Part shown: positions 7,840 through 16,690 of the stretch, piece by piece | Layout of the letters: the number at the start of each line of letters is the position of its first letter | Numbering within the stretch: the first letter of the stretch is position 1 | DNA from: a virus | Length of the DNA stretch: 51,535 bases | IMG/VR virus record: IMGVR_UViG_3300030451_005792 | Location: 41,045 to 92,579 of that record | Strand: one strand, 5' to 3' | Position numbers and translations under genes: made by a program | The notes under the pieces: model-generated | Told to the model about the DNA's origin: nothing | Database searches by the model: none | The model's input: the letters and a program-made list of their open reading frames with translations, nothing else

Positions 7840-10035
7840 CTAAATCAGACAAGCACCACCGGCACAACTAATCTCTTCTATTCCTACGGTATTATCTTCA
7901 GTTTCCAGTAGTTGTGTGTAATCAACCTTTTTAAAACTATCATAAAGATCCATATAAAATTTCCAGTTATAAACATCTTTCATACAGTATGTTAAACGCT
8001 TTAGATCTCCATCAAAGTATTTCTGTGCAAATCTATTCATTTTAGTAGCAAAAAGCTTTTTATCTTCAGAATCTTTTTCATTAGCTTGTTCTAAGGTCAT
8101 ATAGTCGCAGGCTGCCCAAAGATTTAAATCGAAAGCGTTTAGACCTAATTCAATTAAACCGGAGCACCACAAAGCAGCATCTCCGTATTCTTTTACTATT
8201 TCTCTACTAGTATAAACTGTAGTAAAAGGAGCCTGTGGGTAGTCTTTATCTCCACTTTGAGGGATAAGACTAATACCAGCAAAAAACTTTCTATTATTAT
8301 AAATAAATTTAGTTACATCCTCCCATTCTTCAGGCTGTACTGTAACAGTATTGCTTACATTATGACTTAAAAAATCTTGCGTACAAAGAGATCTATTTTT
8401 ACCAGAATGCACCCAATTTTTTTGAGCGTCTTTAACTACAGACAACATTTCCACGGCTGGTAATTGATTTTTTAATTTAGACCCATCAGGAACTTCTATA
8501 GGAAATTTCACTACTTCATCAGTATCATTAGCTGACCAAGCAGATTTTTCGCAGGCTTGGGGGTTGTAACTTTTAAAATGCTGATATGGAGCTTCTAAAA
8601 CATTAGCTTGTACGTGCCTAATATATCTTTTAGCATGATGAGGATGGATACCAGAACTTGTACCTAACATACTACTGCTAGTTCCTTCTGGTTTCAGGCA
8701 TGTAACTCTAGCAGCTTGGTTGATTCCAATTTTTTTAGACAGCTCTTTGTTGGTTTCTACAGCGATTTTAGCACCTTTCTTTAGTACCTTTTCAGTTAAA
8801 ACTAATTCGTGCTTTTCCATAATCCCTGTGAGAGAAACACCAAGCAACGCTTCTCTGTCAAAAATAGCTTTGCTAATATCTCCCAAATAATCTAAACCAG
8901 TAAAACCAGCCTGCAAAGTACCAATAACCGCAGCAGCTTTACATCTTTCATAAAAGTCTTCTTCATCAACTACAGAGGAACAATTAATCGTAGATAAATT
9001 GCAACCCTGCCAACCTGACTTACCTGTTTTTTCGTCTACGGGCCACATACCTACTTCTACACATGGGTTAAAAGTCATTTCAGTAGAATCACTCCAAATA
9101 AAACCAGGTTCTCCAAACTCTTTTACTGATTCCATTAACACTTTAAATTGTTCATATGTCGTATCATCTTTTATCAACAAAGCTGAGTTATTACTTCTGG
9201 CTCTTTGAGGATTATCTACATACCAATTCCCTGTCTTAGCCTTAGCCATTTCTTCATCATCTGCACTAAATAATGCTAACGATGCGCTTCTACGAACACC
9301 ACCAGATAATACAGCATCGCTTGAGTGCATAATAATATCATAAGCATCAATAGGTCTGAGTTTTTTCTGTTTGTTTTCAACGCACTTCTCCAATAATTCT
9401 CTAATTTTTTCTAAACCATTTTGTAAAGGCTCAAAGCCCGGAGCTTTGCCCACACCAGAAGATAATTGAGCGCCTTTTTCTCTAATATTACTATAATCAA
9501 AAACAATGTGTTGATTTTTATATTGTTTGAATTTATCTTCAGATGGCTTATTGAAATAAGAACTAAGTAAAACACCTAAAGCATCAGCCCAGCCCTCGAT
9601 ACTATCTTCTATAACATACTTTACACCACGTTTAGGTTTAGGTTCATGAGATAAAGTAGGCAGTTTAGCAACATGGTGTTTTTGGACACTAAATCCTGTA
9701 CCGCTTCCACACAACAACAACCAGAAGCACTCTTGAAAAAATCTTAATCTATCACAATATGAACTAGTACAATTATATATTTTAGCATGTCTTTTTAATA
9801 TAGGATCTCCACCAAACTGCAAGGCTCTTTGACTACCTAGTACTCTTTTTTTAAACATTAAATCATAAGCCCAATCAATTTCTTCGGCAATATTGTCTTC
9901 AGAATATTTGGTATGCATCATATTTTTAACACGGTCTACTGCTTCTTTCCATGTTTCTCTTCTGTTTTCACTTTCTATCCAACGAGCATACTTGCTAACA
10001 AATGTATAATTCTGTAATTCATTTAATGCCGACAT
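7840..10035 (-). CDS. nrdJ: Adenosylcobalamin-dependent ribonucleoside-triphosphate reductase (class II)
   Basis: 731 aa, close to the 739 of the Lactobacillus leichmannii enzyme. It reduces NTPs to dNTPs through a cobalamin-generated thiyl radical. Visible marks: NCTSSYCDR near the N-terminus, NPCVEVGM (the N-x-C-x-E radical loop), GCNLSTINCSS, KPEGTSSSML and a C-terminal CAGGACLI with two cysteines five apart that re-reduce the active site. The ATG follows AAGGAG at 9 bases. The frame stays open to a TTG at 10128, but that lies over the -35 box of its promoter. Class II enzymes need no oxygen and no second subunit; the host must supply B12. Confidence 0.92.
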   Translation of the reverse strand: MSALNELQNYTFVSKYARWIESENRRETWKEAVDRVKNMMHTKYSEDNIAEEIDWAYDLMFKKRVLGSQRALQFGGDPILKRHAKIYNCTSSYCDRLRFFQECFWLLLCGSGTGFSVQKHHVAKLPTLSHEPKPKRGVKYVIEDSIEGWADALGVLLSSYFNKPSEDKFKQYKNQHIVFDYSNIREKGAQLSSGVGKAPGFEPLQNGLEKIRELLEKCVENKQKKLRPIDAYDIIMHSSDAVLSGGVRRSASLALFSADDEEMAKAKTGNWYVDNPQRARSNNSALLIKDDTTYEQFKVLMESVKEFGEPGFIWSDSTEMTFNPCVEVGMWPVDEKTGKSGWQGCNLSTINCSSVVDEEDFYERCKAAAVIGTLQAGFTGLDYLGDISKAIFDREALLGVSLTGIMEKHELVLTEKVLKKGAKIAVETNKELSKKIGINQAARVTCLKPEGTSSSMLGTSSGIHPHHAKRYIRHVQANVLEAPYQHFKSYNPQACEKSAWSANDTDEVVKFPIEVPDGSKLKNQLPAVEMLSVVKDAQKNWVHSGKNRSLCTQDFLSHNVSNTVTVQPEEWEDVTKFIYNNRKFFAGISLIPQSGDKDYPQAPFTTVYTSREIVKEYGDAALWCSGLIELGLNAFDLNLWAACDYMTLEQANEKDSEDKKLFATKMNRFAQKYFDGDLKRLTYCMKDVYNWKFYMDLYDSFKKVDYTQLLETEDNTVGIEEISCAGGACLI

Positions 10036-10100
10036 ACTTGCACACTCCTTGAAAAATATCTTGAAAGCCCTTTGAAAGAAAATATTGAAGTCATAAACAT

Positions 10101-10128
10101 ATGATAGCGTTCCGTTTATGTTTTGCAA
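10101..10128 (-). promoter_or_regulatory. Sigma70-type promoter of nrdJ
   Basis: TTGCAA (10123-10128) and TATCAT (10101-10106) on the minus strand, with 16-bp spacing. A leader of about 60 bases leads to the nrdJ ATG. The leader holds three TTTCAAR repeats between 10046 and 10080 that could be an operator or an RNA element. Confidence 0.55.
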
Positions 10129-10211
10129 GGGCTAGAGGAAAAAAATGGTTAATTTGGATAACTTATTATTACACCTGATACAAGTAGTACTACAAAAAGT
10201 TTTTATAATTT

Positions 10212-10676
10212 TTAAATATCAATTTCTTTTATCCAAGAAATATTTGGTGTAGCATAAACAACCTGCATACCGCTTTGTTTTACGAAAAAATCAAAATTGT
10301 GTTTTTCTTTATTGTTAAATAATTTTGTTCCATGAGAGTTTGCCATAATGACTTTGGTCACGCCTTCTTGCCACAAAGCTAAAATACAATCATTACAACA
10401 CTGTCCTGTGACATACGCTATGCCATTGTCTGGTCTAATGACACAATTACTTAAAGCATTTCTTTCCGCGTGTATCATCCAATCGTATTTTTCTGGTCTA
10501 GAAGTTGGTAATAAAGAGTCATTCATACCTTTAGGAAAGCCATTGTATCCTACTCCCAATATTCTATGGTTTTGGTCTGTGATCACACAACCATGTTGAG
10601 TATGAATATCATGACTACGTTGAGAAATAACTTTTGCAAGTCCTAAGAAATAGTTTGTCCAATCTGGTCTACTCAT
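10212..10676 (-). CDS. dCMP deaminase
   Basis: A zinc-dependent deaminase of 154 aa. The zinc site is H69-A-E71 with the proton-shuttling Glu and C94-x2-C97 (QCCNDC). GYNGFPKGMND is the substrate-contact segment of dCMP deaminases. It turns dCMP into dUMP for dTMP synthesis, feeding the same pool as nrdJ and the dNMP kinase. The chosen start overlaps the upstream stop as ATGA and has AGGA 8 bases before it; an ATG two codons earlier (10682) is too close to that site. Confidence 0.88.
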   Translation of the reverse strand: MSRPDWTNYFLGLAKVISQRSHDIHTQHGCVITDQNHRILGVGYNGFPKGMNDSLLPTSRPEKYDWMIHAERNALSNCVIRPDNGIAYVTGQCCNDCILALWQEGVTKVIMANSHGTKLFNNKEKHNFDFFVKQSGMQVVYATPNISWIKEIDI

Positions 10677-11503
10677 ATCCATTTTCCTATATTTTTATTG
10701 TGGTTATCTGAATAATACTGTATTAAATTATTTTTATGTCCTCTATATAGCACGGACCAAAAGCCGCAGTTTCCTGTATGTGTAATTAAAATTTTACATT
10801 TTGCTAATAAATTTACCGCAGCTACTAATTGTATGCTATGATTTATTCTGGTATCTGTTCCTCTTTCTAATTGAAAACCAACAATAGATTCTTTATTATC
10901 CATTCGCTCCAATTCATCTATATAAACTGAGTCGGGAAACTTTTTAATAAATTTTTGTAAAAAAACTTCTTCATCAGTTTGTACATAAAACTTAATGTTT
11001 GGATTTTGTTCCTTTAATTCCAATGCTTTGTATATAAAATCTTCATGAGATGCTATCTTGCATTCTTTCCATTTGTCGTTTCCCCTGTAAAATATACCAC
11101 AGGTATTTTCATAGTCTATGTCTAATAATTGTTTGTATTCATTTATTTTAGCATAAACCTCTGTACTGGGTTCAAAATACGTTTTAATAATAGGATTAAG
11201 ATGAGAATAATCTAATTTTTTATAATCTGTAAATTGATCTGTAAATTTAATTTCAGGTATATACTTTGGAATATTTTGAATATTGGTTCTAAGAAACCTG
11301 TGAGTTACGTCTGTTTTCAAATCACCAGCAATCGGTTTAGCTACCTCAAATTGAGCAGAGCTATCTATTTTTGAAGGATAGACTTTTTTTATATGAGCAT
11401 ATGATATAATACAGCTCAATCTCTGAGACATACATGAAAAAAATCCACAATTCCACAAAGTAACTAATGTGTTATTTTCTATTCTACACAAATCACTATT
11501 CAT
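10673..11503 (-). CDS. Putative glycosyltransferase, RGxDK type
   Basis: About 276 aa. The central GIFYRGNDKWKECKI motif, with a late HTGNCGFWSVLYRG, resembles the GDP-binding HxRRxD/RGTDK region of fucosyltransferase-like proteins (GT11, GT23 and GT65 style). Fucosyl transfer is an inference supported by a GDP-mannose dehydratase gene elsewhere in the window. The start is uncertain: ATG at 11503 lies directly after the upstream stop in a TAATATG junction, while an ATG at 11524 also fits. Neither has a good ribosome site, so re-initiation is likely. Confidence 0.5.
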   Translation of the reverse strand: MNSDLCRIENNTLVTLWNCGFFSCMSQRLSCIISYAHIKKVYPSKIDSSAQFEVAKPIAGDLKTDVTHRFLRTNIQNIPKYIPEIKFTDQFTDYKKLDYSHLNPIIKTYFEPSTEVYAKINEYKQLLDIDYENTCGIFYRGNDKWKECKIASHEDFIYKALELKEQNPNIKFYVQTDEEVFLQKFIKKFPDSVYIDELERMDNKESIVGFQLERGTDTRINHSIQLVAAVNLLAKCKILITHTGNCGFWSVLYRGHKNNLIQYYSDNHNKNIGKWI

Positions 11504-11504
11504 A

Positions 11505-12293
11505 TTAATTACCGTTAATTTCATTGTAAAAATATTTTTTGTCACCAACCAAAGCTGCGATATTAGCAAAACTACTTCCTATATTTCCAACTATATGTTT
11601 ACATTTAGATAGCAAAACTAAATTTACAAAAGCATCTTTACACCCTTGTTTAGTACTTCTGTTATGTACAATATTATTTAATTTTATTATTTTATTTCCA
11701 TATTCTTGTATAAATAAATTTTCATCGTCTTCATCTTCACAAGATAAAAAAAATGTCTGATCTGTATTTGCTTCTAGCTCTTTGTTCATATATCGCATTA
11801 TATATTTATTATGATTGTCATCTAATAATCTAGTATCATCCAAGTGCAGATTCTCACCTTTTAGATCTCCACCTCTTATGTGGATACCAATATGATCGTC
11901 TGTAATGTTCATTGAATTAATCTTTGTTAACAAGTCTTCTTGAATCTGTAAATAATTAAACGCAGATTTAAAACTTAATATTGGTTTAGACTTTTTAAAA
12001 GAAGCTATCGGGGTGTGCCAATAGAAACTTTGGTTTAACTCATTCTCCATTAGAACCCAATCTTTTTTTATTCTTTGATTGGATACTAATTTTTCATATT
12101 CACTACTTTTGTAATCACATACAGATAAACTATTGGTAAATAAATCGTTTAAGGTTGTTTCCCAAACTTTTTGCTGAGAAGGAAACCAATATGTAAAATC
12201 TATATTATGATTAATAGTAATATTTAATGTAGACAAAAGAGAATATAGCCTATTGCCAATGCCTGCCAAACACCCCACAGTGATTTCACTCAT
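11505..12293 (-). CDS. Putative fucosyltransferase-like glycosyltransferase
   Basis: 262 aa. The N-terminus CLAGIGNRLYSLLSTLN matches the G-x-GN-(Q/R)-L/M start of GT11/GT23-type transferases. IGIHIRGGDLKGE is the HxRGGD nucleotide-sugar site. The C-terminal VGNIGSSFANIAALVG resembles the S/T-S-F-A loop of the same families. It probably transfers a deoxyhexose from a GDP-sugar. The start overlaps the radical SAM stop by 4 bases. With the two neighbours at 10673 and 14219 it forms a trio of H/YxRxxD-type enzymes. Confidence 0.6.
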   Translation of the reverse strand: MSEITVGCLAGIGNRLYSLLSTLNITINHNIDFTYWFPSQQKVWETTLNDLFTNSLSVCDYKSSEYEKLVSNQRIKKDWVLMENELNQSFYWHTPIASFKKSKPILSFKSAFNYLQIQEDLLTKINSMNITDDHIGIHIRGGDLKGENLHLDDTRLLDDNHNKYIMRYMNKELEANTDQTFFLSCEDEDDENLFIQEYGNKIIKLNNIVHNRSTKQGCKDAFVNLVLLSKCKHIVGNIGSSFANIAALVGDKKYFYNEINGN

Positions 12294-13390
12294 AAGAAAT
12301 TTTTATCCTGAGTTTCTTCTGGATGATTAATAAAATCTAGTAACTTGTTTGGTTCACACAACTTACAACACATCTGACATTTTTCTTTATAATTTAAAGA
12401 CCTAACATATTTTATAGCCTCTTTCCGTTGTTCTGAGTGCCAAATATCTTTAAATGAATCTGTATTAATATTTCCAAAAGATAATTTAGGATCATCAGGA
12501 TGATAAGTACAAACTTTGACATCTCCTGCCGCTGTTAGTATTGGTTCAAAAAAATGACCTTCACAACTTCTAAATGAAAAGGCTGTACCGTTTTTCAAGT
12601 CTCTTCTTTTGTCATCGCTGAGATTAATCTTAGCCATTTGTTTTTGAGGAAGATTATCTAGGTAATCCCAAACCTCTAAATTTATTTCTGCTGTACCAGT
12701 TTCTTTGTATGCTGTCTCTGCTTCTTTATAAAATCTTGGAAGTATGGGTCTAAATTGTAAATAAGATATGTTATCACTATTATTAACCCAATCAACTAGA
12801 TCTTTAGCGTGTTGAAGAGTGATATTGGGGCCAACATTACAATTAATACCAATATTACAGTTGCCCATTCCATGCATTGTTTCAATATTTCTTTTAATAA
12901 TTTTGACACCATCTACCTCTTTCCATTCTTTGTATTTATCTTCATCTAAAGTATCAAGAGATATACGAATCCATTGGAAATTTTCTGCAATCAATCTACA
13001 GTACCTGTTCTTGAATACAGCATTAGTCATCATTCCTAGTTCTAGTCCAGCCTCTTTTGCTGAAACAACAGCTTCTTCAAAGTGAGGATAAAACGTAGGT
13101 TCTCCTTGACCAGCAAATGTTACTGCTTTCCCTCCCATATCAGCAAAATCTATAAAATATTTTTTAAGAGCATTTATACTAATATGTAGTCCTGCCTTAT
13201 TATCTCTTCCCAATTCTGTAATGCACCAGTAACAAGCCATGTTACATTTATCTGTTAATCCTATCTCCATAAAAATAGGACAATCAGTATCTCCATTAGT
13301 TTGATACTGGTGTAACTTGTCTAGATGCAACAACATCTTAGCTTGTGTAGCAAAGGGATTGTCTCCAGAAAATAAAGTATAATTATTCAT
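12290..13390 (-). CDS. Radical SAM protein with SPASM-like C-terminus
   Basis: 366 aa. C49-x3-C53-x2-C56 (CNMACYWC) binds the SAM-cleaving [4Fe-4S] cluster; FAGQGEPTFYPHFEEAV is the GGEPT-like second motif. The C-terminus contains CEGHFFEPILTAAGDVKVC and then KCQMCCKLCEP, a SPASM-type auxiliary cluster set. Such enzymes modify peptides or sugars by radical chemistry. It lies in an overlapping run with an epimerase and glycosyltransferases, so sugar or virion-protein modification is the likely task; the substrate cannot be read from sequence. Confidence 0.8.
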   Translation of the reverse strand: MNNYTLFSGDNPFATQAKMLLHLDKLHQYQTNGDTDCPIFMEIGLTDKCNMACYWCITELGRDNKAGLHISINALKKYFIDFADMGGKAVTFAGQGEPTFYPHFEEAVVSAKEAGLELGMMTNAVFKNRYCRLIAENFQWIRISLDTLDEDKYKEWKEVDGVKIIKRNIETMHGMGNCNIGINCNVGPNITLQHAKDLVDWVNNSDNISYLQFRPILPRFYKEAETAYKETGTAEINLEVWDYLDNLPQKQMAKINLSDDKRRDLKNGTAFSFRSCEGHFFEPILTAAGDVKVCTYHPDDPKLSFGNINTDSFKDIWHSEQRKEAIKYVRSLNYKEKCQMCCKLCEPNKLLDFINHPEETQDKNFL

Positions 13391-14219
13391 TATTGCTTTC
13401 TATTATTCTGTCTAGACCTGTAAAAATTGATATGCTTGGTTTGAAACCAAGAGATTTTAGCTTAGAAATGTCTAAATACATATCTTGAACCTGTACTGTT
13501 TTATGAAAATCTGGTGGTGCAATAGTAATTAATTGAGATGTAGAACCCGTTTTAAATTTTACATATTCAATTAGGGGTCTAAATCTTTGTGGTATACCGC
13601 TCCCTACATTTATTATAGTATTTGTGTCAGCTTTGTCAATGCACAAAGTTATAGCTGCACACACATCTTCTACATGCATAAAATCACGAATATTTGAACC
13701 ATCATCATATAATTCCACATCTTCATTATTAATAACCTTTTGAACCATAAACTGTAAAGCATTTCTTTTTACGGATACATTAGTTGCGTTTTCTCCGTAA
13801 ACATTACACAACCTTAATATTCTATATTTTAAATTAAAAGTTTCACAATAAGATTGAATCAATTGCTCTGCTGCATATTTAGTAATAGAATAAAACCCTT
13901 TGGGTTTACAAGTGCTGTCTTCATTGGCTGGAAAATCAGTATCTCCATATACAAACCACGAGCTTATAAAATTAAAGATGTTATTAGGGCATTTTATTTT
14001 AAACTCTTCAAGCACAGAAACCAGTTTAGTTAAGTTTACGTCAATATCAAGATGAACATTTTCAAACACATTATAGTTATGTGTAGTGCTAATAAAATAT
14101 ATAATATCTGTATTATTAACAGGATTATTACTTTCTCTAGGTATTTTAAAAATATCGGAAACAGAAGAACAAAAATTACTTCCTACAAAACCAGTAGACC
14201 CAAATATAGATTTATTCAT
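13383..14219 (-). CDS. NAD-dependent epimerase/dehydratase (NDP-sugar)
   Basis: 278 aa extended SDR. The N-terminal Rossmann loop is GSTGFVGSNF (about 7-16); the catalytic pair is in YSITKYAAEQL (Y-x3-K). RNALQFMVQKV and DGSNIRDFMHVEDV match sugar-nucleotide epimerases. It could act as a GDP-4-keto-6-deoxymannose epimerase/reductase or a 4-epimerase. The first would complete GDP-fucose with the Gmd at 34765, but this is inference. It overlaps the radical SAM start. Confidence 0.78.
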   Translation of the reverse strand: MNKSIFGSTGFVGSNFCSSVSDIFKIPRESNNPVNNTDIIYFISTTHNYNVFENVHLDIDVNLTKLVSVLEEFKIKCPNNIFNFISSWFVYGDTDFPANEDSTCKPKGFYSITKYAAEQLIQSYCETFNLKYRILRLCNVYGENATNVSVKRNALQFMVQKVINNEDVELYDDGSNIRDFMHVEDVCAAITLCIDKADTNTIINVGSGIPQRFRPLIEYVKFKTGSTSQLITIAPPDFHKTVQVQDMYLDISKLKSLGFKPSISIFTGLDRIIESNNE

Positions 14220-15175
14220 CAGCTAAGAACCCTTACATCAAAAGGTATTTCATATATTTTGCTAGGCCATACAACAAAACTAGATCCCCAAACATAACAA
14301 CTAAATGTAATATTTTTTTTACTGTTGATAATTAATTTTAAATCTAAAGCAGTATCTCTAAGTGCTGTTTTTTTAATAGGGTTTTTAAATTCTGTATATT
14401 TTAACAGTCCGGGACTAGGAGATGTATGTGTACTATTACAATGTAAAACATGGATATTTTTTTTATGAGCACTTTCGTCTTTAATAAATTTTTTAAAATC
14501 ATTAGAATCAGAAAGAACAATGGTATTTTTAAAATTATTTACTTTTGATTCTTTTATTATAAGATAGTAATAATAATCATAGTCGTGTTCAAACTTTTGT
14601 AAGTTATAGTTTTGTTTTACAGCATCATCAGATTTGTCTAGTGTTTTATCAATATCTTGAAATATATGTCTATCTCCAAGCCTGAAGTGAACTATACCAT
14701 AATCTTGAGGAGATAATTTCTTAAATAATTTATTAATTTCTGAACTAAAAACTATGCTATTTTTTACCAGATCTCTACATTTACTAGATACCACACTATT
14801 AGATATATTTTTCGTCCTATTTTCAGAAGAATCTTTATCTAAATCAGAATACCATGAAGATATTGTTGCAGGTCTAAATGATGCATCTTCAGCCACAGTA
14901 TTTATAACATTAGTAATTCCTGTTTCTATTCTATTTTCGTGAGAAACATCTAATAAAGCACCTCTAAAGTCTTCTGCGTCTATTATATACTTTTGATCAT
15001 ATTTAGGATATTTGTATTTAGAAGTAATATACTGGCTTATATCGTGATGACTCCAATCCATACCAACATCTAGACCAAATTTTATGCATTTTTTTTGAAG
15101 GTAGTTCGTTCCTTTTATAAAATCCCCTATGCCACCACTGAATTTATCGTGGTAGCAATTGATAATATCAAACAT
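14219..15175 (-). CDS. Hypothetical glycosyltransferase-like protein (HFRLGD)
   Basis: 318 aa. The start CYHDKFSGGIGDFIKGTNYL resembles glycan-transferase N-termini, where a Gly-rich loop faces the donor. YGIVHFRLGDRHIF is a variant of the HxRxGD donor motif of its neighbours. IVLSDSNDFKKFI and FSCYVWGSSFVVWPSK look like the later donor-binding strands. No family is certain. It is the first gene of this sugar block and follows an 18-base gap. Confidence 0.45.
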   Translation of the reverse strand: MFDIINCYHDKFSGGIGDFIKGTNYLQKKCIKFGLDVGMDWSHHDISQYITSKYKYPKYDQKYIIDAEDFRGALLDVSHENRIETGITNVINTVAEDASFRPATISSWYSDLDKDSSENRTKNISNSVVSSKCRDLVKNSIVFSSEINKLFKKLSPQDYGIVHFRLGDRHIFQDIDKTLDKSDDAVKQNYNLQKFEHDYDYYYYLIIKESKVNNFKNTIVLSDSNDFKKFIKDESAHKKNIHVLHCNSTHTSPSPGLLKYTEFKNPIKKTALRDTALDLKLIINSKKNITFSCYVWGSSFVVWPSKIYEIPFDVRVLS

Positions 15176-15193
15176 AAGTCCTTAATTTCCCTA

Positions 15194-15442
15194 TTATCTT
15201 TTAGTTAATTTATTATATACTAATAATGCAACTACTGATCCAGCAATTCCTAAAATGATACCAGCAGGAGCAACTGCGCTTTCTACGCCAAGCAAATATG
15301 CCGCCGCGCCACCAGCATATGAACCAGCAACACCCAAGCAAATAGTTTGGAAGAAACCCATTTTTTCTTCGCCGGGAACAATGCTTTTAGCAATAGAACC
15401 TACTACCACACCATAAACACACCATACTAAAATACTAATCAT
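15194..15442 (-). CDS. GlsB/YeaQ/YmgE-family small membrane protein
   Basis: 82 aa with three hydrophobic segments and a Gly/Ala-rich pattern (GVVVGSIAKSIVPGE, LGVAGSYAGGAAAYLLG, GIILGIAGSVVALLVY). This is the classic layout of the transglycosylase-associated GlsB/YeaQ family. Function is poorly known; members are stress-linked inner-membrane proteins. In a phage it may be a lysis or envelope factor, given the membrane-protein genes that follow. It overlaps the upstream gene by 8 bases. Confidence 0.75.
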   Translation of the reverse strand: MISILVWCVYGVVVGSIAKSIVPGEEKMGFFQTICLGVAGSYAGGAAAYLLGVESAVAPAGIILGIAGSVVALLVYNKLTKR

Positions 15443-15797
15443 TTATAGCCTCCATTAAAGTCTTTGTTTCAGAAAGTGAAATATTATTACCTACATTTAA
15501 AATGGCCGACTCCAATTCGCCCCTATATTTTATATATTGACCTGTGGTCATGACTTTTCTCATCTCTCTGCGCAGTCTCCATCTTGCCAGAGCCCTTTGA
15601 TTACAGAATTTTTTCATATCACCATATATGTCTTCTACAGAACTATTTACTTTATTACATTCTTGTATAATACGAATGGCAGTAAAACATAAACTAAGTA
15701 CCATTAGTAGTGCTATTACACTACCAAATTTTTCATCTTCTGGTATGCTAGTTTCTGCTAGAATTTTTTTAGATATATTTTCTAATTCTTTATTCAT
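15435..15797 (-). CDS. Small membrane-anchored protein
   Basis: 120 aa. One hydrophobic segment at about 25-42 (SVIALLMVLSLCFTAI) is followed by a cysteine- and arginine-rich region (FCNQRALARWRLRREMRK) and a helical tail. No family recognised. It is cotranslated with the GlsB-like gene. A topology with a short outer N-terminus and a charged inner domain is likely. The context is a run of envelope-directed genes. Confidence 0.4.
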   Translation of the reverse strand: MNKELENISKKILAETSIPEDEKFGSVIALLMVLSLCFTAIRIIQECNKVNSSVEDIYGDMKKFCNQRALARWRLRREMRKVMTTGQYIKYRGELESAILNVGNNISLSETKTLMEAIND

Positions 15798-15808
15798 AGT
15801 AACAACTT

Positions 15809-16690
15809 TTATGTAGTAGAATTGTCTGTTTTAGGATACACCATTTCTGTTTTTCTTCGATGTTCTAAGTACGATCTAATATTATTTAGTAATAAATCAT
15901 TATTGATAGCATATAAATTATTGTCGTCAAGCCGTAAATCTTTAGATGGTGCAAAATTGTATGCTGTTAAGATATTATTTCTTGATAGATATTTTCTATT
16001 GTGTATAGAACCATGGAAAAAATGTTGTACTGCTCCTTTAGTATATCCAATATTACCTCTTACCTTTTCCCAACTATCCCAAGCCCATAGTAAAAATTCT
16101 TTACGATATGCCATATTTAGATCAATAATATACTGATGATTCCATATGCCCATCCAAGCCATTAACTGTAAAACATCGCCATTACCTACAGGGTCACAAT
16201 CATATAATTTATTATCTACTAGTATATCTTTTCTGAATGCCCAACAAAATCCAATGTGAGGATATTCTGGAGTGTCATGATTAGAAGCCAATTTGAAACC
16301 TAAGCTAGTGTTATTATTATAATCGTTAACTTTTGGGTTTTCAAAACACGTATCAAACATTTGCACAACAGCGTATTTATCCAATTGTTTAAGTGTGTCT
16401 TTTGCAAAATGACGATTATAGAATCTAATATCTGTATCAATCCAAGCTATATTTTCAGCATTATTAGGTAGGCTCTCTATAGCTAAATTTAAACACTTCT
16501 CTTTTTGCCAAAAAATATTACATGGCTTAGACCTAATTTTGATGCTGTCTTCTATGAAAAACTTTTGATGAGGTAAGGCGACTTCTATTGTAGTAATAGG
16601 ATGAGGAAAGTGTTTTCTAAACTTAATATAGTTTTCTTTTATTTTTGTAGAATTACTAAAATTAAAATAAGAACAGATAAAGTGTAACAT
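15809..16690 (-). CDS. GT-A-type glycosyltransferase
   Basis: 293 aa. NIAWIDTDIRFYNRHFAKDT carries the DxD metal site of GT-A folds. GFCWAFRKDILVDNKLYDCD and a C-terminal VQHFFHGSIHNRKYLSRN (His-rich acceptor/metal loop) follow, as in phage and planctomycetal transferases that decorate surface or virion. Donor sugar unknown. It sits among membrane and virion genes rather than within the two large sugar blocks, so it may glycosylate a structural protein. Confidence 0.65.
   Translation of the reverse strand: MLHFICSYFNFSNSTKIKENYIKFRKHFPHPITTIEVALPHQKFFIEDSIKIRSKPCNIFWQKEKCLNLAIESLPNNAENIAWIDTDIRFYNRHFAKDTLKQLDKYAVVQMFDTCFENPKVNDYNNNTSLGFKLASNHDTPEYPHIGFCWAFRKDILVDNKLYDCDPVGNGDVLQLMAWMGIWNHQYIIDLNMAYRKEFLLWAWDSWEKVRGNIGYTKGAVQHFFHGSIHNRKYLSRNNILTAYNFAPSKDLRLDDNNLYAINNDLLLNNIRSYLEHRRKTEMVYPKTDNSTT

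Noticed and set aside
10036-10128. 31-codon N-terminal extension of nrdJ from a TTG
   Set aside because: It overlaps the promoter, lacks a ribosome site, and the ATG at 10035 has AAGGAG and matches the family N-terminus.
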